Assembly: GCA_015039315.1 (NCBI GenBank) | Contig: WIDE01000043.1 | Span: 116,941-180,940 of the forward strand | From: Clavulina sp. PMI_390 | Taxonomy: Eukaryota; Basidiomycota; Agaricomycetes; Cantharellales; Hydnaceae | Reading direction: 5' to 3' | DNA: 64,000 nt | Part shown: one piece after another, positions 1-10,444 of the stretch | Layout: each line of letters opens with the position of its first letter | Numbering within the stretch: position 1 is the first letter of the stretch | Position numbers and translations under genes: made by a program | The notes under the pieces: model-generated | Told to the model about the DNA's origin: nothing | The model's input: only the letters and a program-made list of their open reading frames with translations | The model's database searches: none

Positions 1-1362
1 ACATTCTGCCCGTGGAGACTATATCGGAAATATTCCAATTGGTTGCTACCGAGGACACAGAGGACGATTTTCTTTCCAGTAAACATCAACCCGACGGCGT
101 CCTTCGGCTCTCTCTTGTCTCAAGTGCTTGGCGGTCCATAGTCCTGGGCTGTGTAGACTTCTTCACAGCTTCTCCCAACTGGAACCTGTGGCCACTTTGG
201 CTTTGTCAAGAATGGTACAGCCGGTCTCACGACCGGCTAGTAACAATTAGTCTCGACTATGACTTACTGACTGCAACCCATAACAAGAGGAGTAGCTCCA
301 AGGTATTTCATGCCATATCAAAGCTAGCCCCTCGGACTGGATCTCTGACTGTCCATGGGCCTGCTGACGACACGGACGCAGTCCATAATCTCATCTCAAA
401 TCCACAACTTCTTTCCCTATCCCACTTAACACTCCTTCACTTTACCTTCCCCGTTATCCTCCCACCGAGCATTTGCTATAACCTCCGATCAATAAATCTC
501 AGTAACAGTTCCATTGCACCCGTTTCTCCAGAATCAGGACCATACCAGTTTAACTCTCTGGAGCGCCTCCATGTTGTTTTCAGCCCGTATGCAGATCTCT
601 TAACTCCTTGGGTATACATTGTGGATGCTGCTCCCAGAATATCCGAGCTTCAAGTGACTAGCACAGCTACTGAGGACGATGATCATCAGTTCCCTGTCCA
701 TGAGTTTATTTACCAAGGGCCCAATAGCGCTCTTACTCTCCAAACTCTTGGCTTGGAAAACATCAACGTCAACGATGCTCATCTTGTTCTGGAGCATTGG
801 GGATTTCCAAAACTGAAGCAAGCGACTTTTGACAACCTCTGGAGCCCTGATGGCAATTGGCACTGTGGGGCAACCTTCTCAGTGAGTATGCGATGGGCAT
901 ATCTCGACCACGTTTTCCTGCTATACATGCAATTTGCAGGAATGTGTTCTAACCGATAACTGCTATTCTCAGCTCCTGAATCACGCGGCTCCCAATCTTA
1001 TTAGCCTTCAATTGATTGGCACTCAACAATGGATGAAAGCTGCTGTTAATGCTCTGATAGCAAATTTCGAAATACTCACACAGATTATGGACCTTACTTT
1101 AAAGAACTCTTACTTTGATTGGGCCACGCAGCCTCGAGACGGAAGCAGGATGGAGACGGAGCTGTTGGCGCTTGTGAAATTACGCCATTTCAAAAAGCTA
1201 ACACTCTATTTCCCCATCTTGGATGAAGTATTGCATGAGCTCAGGAAGCATGCGGATACAGTCGAGGTGCGCTTTTATACCATTATTCTCTCGGTACACT
1301 CTAAGTCATCAAACCGCCAGATAATCGAGTTTATCCTCTCAAATGCATCCCAACTCAATTAA
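1..1362 (+). CDS. F-box-like / LRR-like protein, 5'-truncated by window edge
   Basis: Exons <1..881 and 940..1362; the intron starts gtgagt and ends tttgcag, and joining at codon boundaries keeps the frame open to the TAA at 1360-1362. The visible N-terminus reads ILPVETISEIF, the typical start of an agaricomycete F-box (LP-x-E-I-x-x-EIF), followed by LRLSLVSSAWRSI, where F-box helix 2 normally lies. The rest is leucine-rich with repeating short beta-strand-like segments (for example LSHLTLLHF, LISLQLIG), as in F-box/LRR substrate adaptors of SCF ubiquitin ligases. No start codon is visible in this frame, so the gene begins upstream of the window. Family assignment is good; the substrate is unknown. 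Confidence 0.75.
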
Positions 1363-1387
1363 ACTGCCAGATAATTGAGTTCACCCT
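1312..1387. repeat. Imperfect direct repeat across the stop codon of the first gene
   Basis: The segment AAACCGCCAGATAATCGAGT at about 1312-1331 recurs as AAACTGCCAGATAATTGAGT at about 1361-1380, 49 bases later, and the match continues for some bases. The stop codon lies at the start of the second copy, so a local duplication probably set the present C-terminus. Confidence 0.6.
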
Positions 1388-2563
1388 AAAATCGTAATCT
1401 CAGTTCACTACTACTTATCCAGCTTAGAATCGATCCTCTTACGTCTTTTGTATGTCCTCCTAGTTTGCCAGTTCTTGGAGGTGTTGGCGTTTATTGCGAC
1501 TTAGTCAGAAAGAATCAGTCCTTCTATTACTTCCTCTGAAGTGATCTTAGTGATACCTATGATTGAATTCCCAATATTCTGGGCCCATGCGACGCAGTCC
1601 CTAACTTCAACTGAACCAACTCCATCGCAGTCGTAAGCCTGGTTAGAAGATTGTTGGCCGCATTCGCCAGGTAATACGAGCTCAATATTGATGTCTCAAC
1701 ACCATTAGCAGTTTGTGTCAGGCGGACAGGCTGCACGGGGCGCGAGATATAGCTTTTCCATGGATACATATATTGAAGTATCTGGCCAAGCTAATGCATC
1801 TGCGGGCGGCGGGCGCTACACAAACGAACACCCTTAGTGCTTAAATCCCAAGTCGCAGCCTATTCGCCAATCAACTTACCCTGCACAATGCTGCAAGGGC
1901 TGACCAAACCAGTAGCCGGAGGATATGCATAGCAGTAAACTATCAAGGGCGTTCGTGAGTCATCATATCCCCGAGGGTTCGTAGTTTGGGGCTTCCGCGA
2001 ATCTGCGTACCTCGCGTAACCTTGTATCGGGTTTATCAATGATGTGTCACTAGTACATTGAGGAGAGCTGCTGCGGGAGTGTTTAGGTCGAGTTTGGGTG
2101 TGACTGTGGCAATCGTGCTATGCAAACGAATTGATGGGCTAGGCAATTACGCGAAAATGCCTATCCGATTGTGCTCAACCCCGCTTTCTGGAATCCGGGC
2201 CAGGGCCCATCGGGATGGAAGACAGAACTAAAGATTGGAACTACTACGGAGTCAATATTTATATACAAAACAATCGAGCTTATACTCTAACACTTTCGAG
2301 CGGGCAAACTCTATGCCACTTTATATCACAACTCGTGATTCGTAAGGTCAATTTATTAGTCCTAATCACTCAACTTATTTACACATTATGCATCACTCAG
2401 TACTTCGGAGATATCCCTGAGGCTCGCATCTTCGCTCCGGACGATAGCATGATTTGATGATTACCAACTGTTGAATGCAGAGTGGCCCTGAGCTGATATG
2501 GGGATAATCTGTCACATGTCATGCTGTGACCTTTTGACCAAACAGCATCCTTGACCCAACTCT
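1363..2563. other. Intergenic, no supported gene
   Basis: Only short open frames of 70-80 codons occur, with no recognisable domain and no splice pattern joining them. The last part is the promoter and 5' UTR of the NDUFAF3 gene. Confidence 0.5.
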
Positions 2564-3446
2564 ATGGCTCGCCCACTCAGCAGACTATCCCACACAGTTC
2601 GCAAGGAACTTCAAATCTCACTACTGCTTTCACGACGTTCCTCGATATCTAGACATCTAATATCATCACCTAGCGCAGTCTCTCGCCCAACATCAGCTCG
2701 TCTCGTTGGAGCTCGCACACTTTCCACATCTGTCCCTTCGCGAAGTTCACTAGCAGATGCTAGCATATATGCGGATGATGGCCCTCCGCCAGTCTCTGTA
2801 AAGACTGTTACGTCTACCGGCGTTGAGCTACTGGATGGTGAGCTGGTTTCTCACTCGAACGCGATATGAGCATGCAGGGGTATGACTTCATACCAACATT
2901 GTAATTGAATCTGATGTGTTTTTGGTTCTTGAAACCAGGCTTGGTCCTCTCTTCGGCTTGCATCTTCCTCGAGGGTCGTGTCTTCCTCTGGGAAGTCCCG
3001 AAAATCGAGGGTCATGCGTCATGGCCTGGGTGGACTACAGACCACTTCAAAATCTTCGAGGTGGTTGTTCCTCGTCCAGGTGGGCCAAGCCTTTGCTCAG
3101 TATTACTCGAGCACAAATATTAATCGATTTTATACTCACTCTACTTCTGCGATGCTCTTAGAGGTTCTCTTTATCGGTACTGGCGAACACGCTGTCATGC
3201 CCCCACTATCACTGAAAAGATATCTGAACGACCTCGGGATACAGATTGACGTCATGAACTCTGTGAGTCACTCTCTTCGCTCTAATCATGCAGTTGCTGG
3301 GGAGACATCCTAATCTCTCGCTATCGCCCTCCCAGTGGAATGCGTGCTCAACGTACAACATGCTATCAGAGGAAGGGAGGAGAGTCGCCTGTGCAATTAT
3401 ACCCGAAACACACTCGGCATGGCAACAGACTCCTAAAGAGTCATAG
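2564..3446 (+). CDS. NDUFAF3: Mitochondrial complex I assembly factor NDUFAF3 (Mth938/DUF498 family)
   Basis: Exons 2564..2837, 2939..3079, 3162..3262, 3336..3446; 208 residues, all phases fit. The first 60 or so residues are rich in Arg and Ser with almost no acidic residues (MARPLSRLSHTVRKEL), a mitochondrial targeting peptide. The conserved core follows: VELLDG, then FLWEVP and the F.IFEVVVPRP strand, then EVLFIGTGEHAVMPP, LKRYLNDLGIQIDVM and a last exon WNACSTYNMLSEEGR, which is the diagnostic order of the family (GTG, PL-x-x-x-L, GI, M-x-T/S, A-x-x-T-Y-N). Known family role: with NDUFAF4 it assists early assembly of the complex I peripheral arm in the matrix. It is convergent with the lipoate ligase gene, 187 bases between stop codons. 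Confidence 0.93.
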
Positions 3447-3633
3447 CAGCCTACCTTATACATCAACTCGCATCTACTTCGTCTCAAGCAATAATGCATC
3501 GACACCCTTCTCATGCTTAGCTATCGTAGTTGCTACAATAACAACATACTTCAACGCATTACTATCCTATCATATTTGATAAATTCTAGTGAATAACCAT
3601 CCCCTCAATTACGCGACGAGCCACGAGAAAGCA

Positions 3634-5387
3634 TCACATCTCCGCCTTCAACCACGCCGTCATCTGCTTCCATGCTCGCGCCACACCCTCATCCTCCGCC
3701 TCAAACCGTAGCTCGCTCTCATCTAAGAGACCATACTTGAGTCCTACGAGTGCAGAAGCCATAGAATCGACCTTCTCCTGGCTGATATAGTCCGGTGCCA
3801 TGAGTGATTCAGGCTGGTGGGTGATCGTGCAGTCCGTTATGAGGCCCTTCTTCGCGCCAATATGAACCTCCTGTGAATGAGTAAATAAGAGATGATAGAT
3901 ATGAATTAGTTATCAGTGCGTGGGTGATGAGAGTGGCATGAAGGGACGTACGATTGTGCCCCAGTCGAACTCCTTGGTTAGCTTATTCGTTAATGCTGGA
4001 GTCTGACCGTACATCCAATCCCAGCTCTGGTGCAGACGCAGCACGGAGAAAGCAAATCGAGAAAGTCAGGGCGAGTACACCGAGAAGGGTGAGATGAGAG
4101 CCTTATCATGCGACACTTACTTTGAGCTCTTCCATTCCCTTCAGGATATGATCATTCGAGGCCTCCGTCTCCTCGCTCAAGCGTAGAGTCTCAAGCTATA
4201 TTCAAATGTTAGCACCGAGCGATGTCTCATAAAGGTGAGCGGGAGAAAGTAACACACCTCTCTGCCTTCTGTATACAGAGCCTGAAACTCTTTTTTCACG
4301 GCTTCCACGAATAGGTCGTGAGTGATGGAGGGGTTCCATACGGAGAGGTTCCGGACTTCTGATCGAACAGACGCGACGCCTTTGGCTTGCAGATTATGCT
4401 GTGCATCCATAACATTATGAGCGGTCGAGGAAGGGGAAAAGTTTCATCCAAGTAAAGGAATGGTACCTTTTCATTATGGAGGACGGCGCCCAGTGTGCCA
4501 AGTTGGGCGTTCAAGAGCATAGTGCCGTGATGATATGCTCGTCGCGTCGATATCTTGTATGCAGAGCCTGAGACGTGGATATCGAGAAGATACGATCAAC
4601 GACGTGAAGGAGCGGAGTCCAAGTATAGCATGATACTTATCTTGAAACCGTCTACGGTGACGTCGTTCCTCTCGTTCACATACGCAGGAATGTCCAGCGT
4701 GACGAGCCCTCGCGCAACCATCTCAGCATGACTCCGCCGATCAAAGTGCTTGCCGTTGATCATGACCGAGTAGTTGGTATTGCCTTCATCCTAGCATGAA
4801 TGGAATAGATTAGGAGCAGATTGGGGCCTCGTGTTAGTCATTTGGCGCGGGATTCGGGGAGGTAGACGCCGCGGCGTAATTCTTTCGTACATGGTAGACT
4901 GTCCCACCACCACTTCGTCGTCTTAAGAAAGGTATCCCAGCCTCTCGTAGAGCTGTCAGGTTGATTTCCTTCCAAGGTGTCTGTATGGGCAGCATCCATG
5001 GTCAACACGTCCTGAGTCAGCCGTGATGTGTGAGCGTGTGGCACAAGAGACGAACCTGGTTTCTGCCAATGATGACGCTGGGAGAGTTTCGGTAGAACAA
5101 CAAGATTGGCTGCTCTGTTTCTGATGTTTGGAACAGCCTTGATGAGACACATTAAGTGAATATGCTGGCATTCTTGTGTCACTCGTCGTAAGAAAAGCTC
5201 ACCAGTGCTCCAATGACAAGTTGAAGAATGGGTCCTTTGACTGCGACTCGATGACTAGCGCGCCTTTACCCTGATATCTATTACTGGATGCATGCCGAAC
5301 GACTACCCACTGTGCCTGCAAGTGTGTCGGTCTAGTGCGCAGAGTTGGCTGGAGAAGTGCCTTTCCCCAAACTTGACGGGCGAACAT
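3634..5387 (-). CDS. Mitochondrial lipoate-protein ligase / lipoyltransferase (LplA / AIM22 type)
   Basis: Nine exons on the minus strand: 5387..5203, 5137..5056, 4980..4891, 4790..4637, 4567..4467, 4398..4258, 4195..4121, 4026..3952, 3870..3634; 379 residues and every junction keeps frame. Domain order matches Lpl[46 protein letters not shown] (the glycine-rich lipoate/ATP loop, about residues 108-119), [25 protein letters not shown] (catalytic lysine in the FKIS segment), YHHGTMLL, and an LplA C-terminal accessory domain (GWV-like [10 protein letters not shown]-x-W-G-x-I-x-V). Role: attaches lipoate to E2/H proteins in the matrix. Start at 5387 ([13 protein letters not shown]) gives a basic presequence; an in-frame ATG at 5459 is a longer alternative. 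Odd points: the usual KISGSAY reads KISSAYK at the exon 4/5 junction, and NPW reads TPW. Confidence 0.92.
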
Positions 5388-5764
5388 GAACTTGACTTCT
5401 TCGAACGTGAGAACTACTTTGTGATTGCAATCGTGGGAACGCGCACCTCCACATTTCACAATTGGTTCAGGCGCGGAATTTGACGTTACCGGACAGCCGG
5501 TCGGGGTCCGTCTCCGTCCCCGCGTTCAGACACCGCGACTTGCCTTGTTTTTCCCTTTTTGACAGCCTTGCCTCCTCCTCCACGCTTTCGCCATCTCACA
5601 CCCTCTCTCTCCCCACACACAGAAGCCTTCTTCCCCCGCCACCACCGAGCTTTCTCCCCCCTTCCCAAGTGAGTTGCTCAATACGAAGGGCGCACATGAT
5701 TGAATGAACTGACCCTCGTCCTGCCCCTCAGCGCGCGCATCGACGTGAATTGTCATTTGCAACG
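5388..5764. promoter_or_regulatory. Divergent promoter between lipoate ligase and CoA ligase
   Basis: The 377 bases between the two start codons contain a long pyrimidine-rich tract on the plus strand (about 5540-5670), the usual core-promoter signature just upstream of fungal genes. No TATA box is obvious. Both genes must be driven from this short segment. Confidence 0.6.
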
Positions 5765-8075
5765 ATGACTATCTACCGCTCACCAGCCCCAGTGATGGAC
5801 ATTGGAAAGCCCGCTGGGCTCTTCACTTTCACATTCAGCAATCCTCGAAACGCCGATCCAGACTCGCCCGCCATCATCGACGCCATAACTGGGGATCAAT
5901 ACTCCCGAAAGGAGCTGCAGGACATCTGTCTGAGATTCGCGCATGGGACCTTTTACCATGGCATGAAGCGCGGCGACGTCGCGATGATCTTCAGGTAAGT
6001 GTATAGAGCTCTCTCTCGAGGAGAGAAGTGCGGCTGGCTGACATTGGTGTGGGGTCGGTGCCTTGTTTCCCATCCGTCGGCCGGCAGCCCAAACTCACTT
6101 GGCTTTGCCGTGGCGCTCTTCGGTCTCATGGGCGCCGGAATCAAAGCCACATTGGCCAACTCGTCCTATCAGCCCCATGAGCTTGCACATCAGCTCACCA
6201 ACTCGCGTGCCGGCTACGTCTTTGTCCACCCCGCCCTGTTCCCCGTGCTCATCAAGGCGTTCGCGTCCTATGGGATCACAGAAAAAGTCGCCCGTCAGCG
6301 CACGGTCATCCTCTCGTATACGAATATGGAGAAGGGCATGGAGGCGCAGTTCAATATCGACAAGGGGTGGATGAGGCTGGACGACTTCTTGAACAAGGGC
6401 AAGAAGGCGAGCGAGGAGAGATTCGATGGCGAGCAGGCAAAGGAGACTGCGTTCCTCTGTTATTCTTCGGGGACGACAGGTTTGAGCAAGGGCGTAGAGG
6501 TAACTAACTGCCTTTGCGAACTATGATCGAGGCTCGTGTCTGATTGCTTTCCGAACTAGACGAGCCACTGGAACGTCCAAGCCGACACCGTGTTGACCAT
6601 CTCACTATTCAAGCAGCTCACCCACAAAGATAGATGTCTTGCCGTCCTCCCTTGGTTCCACATCTAGTAAGCCTCGCCTCTTCATTCACCCTCCTCCACC
6701 ACTGACCAGTACTTCCTCCATCACAGCGGGATCTCCTGCGTGCTCGTCCAACAACTCCACTTTGGCGTCCCGCTCATCGTCATGCCGCGCTTCGACCCCG
6801 AACTCTTCTGCTCCTCAATCGAGAAATACAAAATCACACTCTCGCACATCGTCCCCCCTATCCTCGTCGTCCTCCTCGCCCACCCGGGCGTTGAGAAATA
6901 CGACATGAAGTCGCTCGAGATCCTCACGAGTGGAGCTGCCCCGTTAGGGCTGGAGCTTGTCCAGAGAGTGAAGAAGCGGTTTGCGCAGGTGGGGAATAAT
7001 CACATTTACGTCACTCAAGGGTAAGTGTCTTGGCTCCATTCATGCGCAATCGGTGTGCCTGATTTTCACTCCCCGTCGCTTTCAACTGCTCCCGCAGATA
7101 TGGCCTCACAGAAACTTCGCCGGTTCGTCGATGGATATCTGAAGCTGAATGATGAACGAAGACTTACTCTGCTCCACTATTATATTAGGCCACTCACTAT
7201 CTCCCGCTGGAGATTTCAGAGAAGAAGGCGGGATCTATTGGCTATCTCATCCCGAACCTCGAGGCTCGTCTTGTGGACGACGACGAGAAAGACGTTCCCG
7301 TCGGTGACGACAATCGCGGCGAGCTCTGGTTGCGTGGGCCCATCATCATGAAGTAAGTTCTTCATTCTCCTCTTTTTGAGTATCTATGCCCAGTGACACT
7401 TACTGATGTTCGTGGTGATGATTTCTTCTAGTGGGTACCTGCACAACAGGAAGGCGACGCAAAACTCGATTACGCCGGACGGCTGGTTCAAGACGGGCGA
7501 TGTCGCCACTGTCAACTCGGAAGGTCTATGGCACATCGTCGACCGAAAGAAGGAGCTTATCAAGTACAAGGGGTTCGTGTCTCCTCCCCTTCCATACGTG
7601 CTGGAATGAACTGACAAACGACCCCGACTTGCTTGCTGCTACTGTAGGTTCCAAGTTCCTCCCGCAGACTTGGAGGGATTCCTCCTCTCACATCAGGAGA
7701 TTGCTGACGTTGCGGTCATTGGCGTGTACGACAAAGAGCAGGCGACAGAGCTACCTCGGTACGTAGTCTCTCTGGATGCATCATTCACACAACTGCAACT
7801 AACACTCTCTTTCGTTCGCTAGTGCCTACGTCGTCTCGACCAACAACGACGTCCTCCTCAAGGACGCCGAAAAGTGCGCCGAGTTCCAAAAGAAGATCCA
7901 AGCATGGGTCAAGTCCAAAGTCGCGAATCACAAACAGCTGCGCGGAGGCGTCGTCGTCATCCCTGTTATCCCGAAGAGCGCGACGGGTAAGATTCTCAGG
8001 AAAGATTTGAGAGCAATGGTGGCGAAGGAGATGGAGGCGCTCGAGGCGAAGAAGGCGGTGCAGGCCAAGCTGTAA
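5765..8075 (+). CDS. AMP-forming acyl/aryl-CoA ligase (4-coumarate-CoA-ligase-like), putative peroxisomal
   Basis: Exons 5765..5994, 6088..6499, 6560..6666, 6727..7020, 7098..7122, 7189..7352, 7432..7572, 7648..7758, 7823..8075; 578 residues, frame kept throughout. ANL-superfamily motifs in order: P-loop YSSGTTGLSKGVE (about 202-214), PWFHIYG, TSGAAPLG, GYGLTETSP (348-356), GELWLRGP, DGWFKTGD (427-434), hinge DRKKELIKYKGFQVPP, and the A10 lysine in IPKSATGKILRK. The chain ends in QAKL; Ala-Lys-Leu is an accepted type 1 peroxisomal signal. Expected chemistry is activation of a carboxylate to acyl-AMP and then acyl-CoA; the substrate (phenylpropanoid, medium-chain or fatty acid) cannot be told from sequence alone. 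Exon 5 is only 25 bases yet encodes part of the GYGLTE motif. The ATG at 5765 is preferred because the upstream in-frame codons carry no ATG. Confidence 0.93.
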
Positions 8076-8503
8076 GGCTGAAAGGCGAAGGACAGGGGAT
8101 CTATCTGCTTGCTTGATTGCTTATTTTGGCGATATGTATTCATCATTGGACAGAGAGTGTACTACCATGACAATGACTGCTGTTAATCAATAAGTGTTGC
8201 CTTCTTAGCCTCTGAGATTGGATACACGCTCGCCGGGGTGCAAGGGTGACCCTCCATCATCACTCTGGGAACTACCCTTAACCTTGATGAAGAAGACATG
8301 AGGGAAGGCACTTCGATTGGCGTTAGTTTACGTTGAGCGAGCAGAATTTCGCTGGATTGACAACGATGCTGGTTCCTCTAACATCATGATCCTCTGCCAT
8401 TCAGACTTGCCAAAAAGGGACGAGAGTATGATTAAGCGCTGGGCGCCATCTGCCTATTCCCACGGTCCCTCGTCCTTGGTTGTCACAACATCTCGAGCCC
8501 ACC
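8076..8503. other. Intergenic, nothing recognised
   Basis: 3' flank of the CoA ligase and promoter of NDUFB9. I see no open frame with family features, no repeat and no RNA gene. Confidence 0.5.
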
Positions 8504-9185
8504 ATGTCTACTTCTCCATTTACAACCGCGCACCGACTACGAGTCAAGTCGTTGTACAAGCGCATGCTGGTCAACCAGCTTAACTGGACAATTCGGAGGG
8601 ATGTTTGGCGCCAGCAAGCTATTGAGATCCGAGCTGAGTTTGAGCGCAATAGGTTCGTCTTCTCGCTCACTCGCTTTCTTCGCCACGTCTTTCGTCGTTT
8701 TTGTCATCGGGTGTACAGTTCGCATAAATGCCTTTTATCATGTATCTTGTGTGAACCGAAGAATTGATTGATGTTGACACCACTTGAATATTTTCGCATG
8801 CTCGATGATAGGAATGTGACGGACCCTCGTGCCGTAGGGCAACTTCTTGCAGCTGCAGAGGCTAGGTTAGCAGAGAATCTGCATCCTGACCCATATATTG
8901 GTTCGTAATATACCCACTTTCGCAATACTGGTTACCCTTTCTTACTGACAATATTTCCTGCAGTCCCGCAATACCCGGGCGGTACCAAATAGTGCGTTTT
9001 TCTTCCACTATAACCTATGTATCTATACTCTAAATGTGCTGACCCGTTCTGTTCTTCAATCTCTAGCGAGCGAAATATCCCTGTAGGTCCCAATCAGTCA
9101 TTACACACCATTGCTTGTTGTGCTAACCGTCACATTCTGCTCGCAGCCTCCCATGACTCCCGTCGTAGACCACATGGCCCACTAG
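8504..9185 (+). CDS. NDUFB9: NADH:ubiquinone oxidoreductase subunit NDUFB9 (B22, LYR-motif protein)
   Basis: Five exons: 8504..8652, 8812..8900, 8964..8991, 9067..9082, 9147..9185; 106 residues. The protein reads STSPFTTAHRLRVKSLYKR, an LYR-family motif (here LYK-R), then NWTIRRDVWRQQAIEIRAEF, a linker, and HPDPYIVPQYPGGTKYERN, the diagnostic P-x-x-PYI-x-P-x-x-PGG-T-x-YER tail of the complex I B22 subunit. Two of the exons are very small (28 and 16 bases) but both keep phase and complete the conserved YER sequence. It is an accessory subunit of the complex I membrane arm in the inner mitochondrial membrane, where the LYR fold normally binds acyl carrier protein. The start at 8504 follows an accATG context; the upstream in-frame codons have no ATG. 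Confidence 0.93.
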
Positions 9186-10149
9186 AGTCTCTACAAATCA
9201 ATTTATTCCTTCTAGAACCTCGCTGTTCCGCACATCTCGTTTGATGCGTCAGTTCAACTCTTCCTTGCCGTTTCGGCATTGCAATCTCCCTACAGCCGTA
9301 TTCCTCGCAACCTAAAATGCAGGCGCTACTATTGGACTGTTCCTTGCCTTCTCCAACTCCCCAGACAGTTCAGAGAATGGGATTCGCGCTGCCTCCGCGA
9401 TTGTGTCGTTCAGCTCTCCTGGTGCCAAATGCGTGGTGTGAACAACTGTGTGATACTCTCTTCAAGCCTACATGCCCCAAAGCTTGGCCTTTGTCTCCAT
9501 GTGGCCATGCCCCCACATTTCAAGCAGGCATTCTCATCATGTGCCTCCAACGATCTGGGTCATCACTGGAGACCAGTTTTAGCACCCCGGGCTTGGCGTT
9601 CCACCTACTATGATTTTCTTGAAGCTCGCTGCTTTAGTTTCATCTCCGACCCACGTTCGCAGCATCGATTGGTGCTGAATACATTGATGTGGAGCCAGTG
9701 TCGCAGTATCTTATCAAATAGCTGCGCTGCTGAGTCGGCGATCTTTTATACCTGGGCATGGCACCCCTTTGGTCGAAACCGCTATTTCGGCTGGGCGCCT
9801 TTCTTTGATTTCATGCGTTAGCATCATGTGGATCAGGAGCTCCGCATACTTGCTTGCCAGCATGTCTCACTTCTATTTTACCCACCAGCCTATCTGTAAT
9901 CTGTAGAAGTTCCAGCTGGTTGTTTCATAGTTTCGAGATATATTGAAGATGATTCCCCACAGCAGTTGCATGTTTGAATGTAGATTGAATGTAACATGGG
10001 GCTCAGCCAGTTCGTTCTGTTTGGGTCAACGCGGAACGAATAAACACATCCAACAACATAACCAAATACATCTCCCTGGATGGTCCACTGGGTGTCATAC
10101 GACTGTGGGGCAGCGTAGCTTCGATCTTCTGAACACAGTACTGCGATCA

Positions 10150-10245
10150 TGCTGGTGCATCATGACGATCAGGGTTGGCCACGGAGGAAGTTGTCTCAAA
10201 TCTAAGCTGCTCCGGGCAAGCGAATGCCGCGCTATTGATACCCCA
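10150..10245 (+). promoter_or_regulatory. Upstream block shared by TF-1 and TF-2
   Basis: The segment before TF-1 containing CTCCGGGCAAGCGAATGCCG and CGCGCTATTGATA aligns with 13945-14036 before TF-2 (CTCCGGGCACCCGAAACCCG, CGCGCTATTGACA). The distance to the two start codons is similar (about 200 bases). It indicates that promoter and gene were duplicated together and may hold a conserved control site. Confidence 0.55.
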
Positions 10246-10252
10246 CGAAGGA

Positions 10253-10277
10253 GGCGGATCCAATCCCTCGGTCCGCC
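10253..10277. promoter_or_regulatory. Candidate Zn2Cys6 binding site (inverted CGG half-sites)
   Basis: GGCGGATCC and GGTCCGCC form an imperfect inverted repeat separated by 8 bases, about 170 bases before the TF-1 start. Zn2Cys6 dimers typically bind inverted or everted CGG triplets. This is inference from motif form only. A GGGTCCGCCC word also occurs before TF-2 near 13868. Confidence 0.3.
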
Positions 10278-10444
10278 GCCAAGAATCACTGGGTTTCTGG
10301 TGGTACAGTAAAGGTATATTTATCCACCCCTACGGCGAAACAGCCATGGGATGTCATCTCAGTCCTGAACCTCCCTGCTAAACCCAACGACATAGCTTCA
10401 GCAAACTCTAATTACAAGGATCTCCTGCTGAGCCCATCGCCACC

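Larger units (their letters stand above)
9186..10444. other. Intergenic with one uncharacterised open frame; 3' part is the TF-1 promoter
   Basis: An open frame of 180 codons (9279-9821, plus) and a 98-codon frame overlap here. Neither shows a recognisable domain, and the longer one is unusually rich in Cys and Trp, so I do not call a gene. The last 300 bases contain sequence conserved with the TF-2 upstream region. Confidence 0.45.

Noticed and set aside
5486..5707. Short frames in the divergent promoter
   Set aside because: Low-complexity pyrimidine tract read in several frames; no ATG-led gene with domain.
9279..9821. 180-codon open frame on the plus strand
   Set aside because: No domain, very high Cys/Trp content, overlapped by another frame and without supporting splice structure; probably chance. 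A protein search could overturn this.
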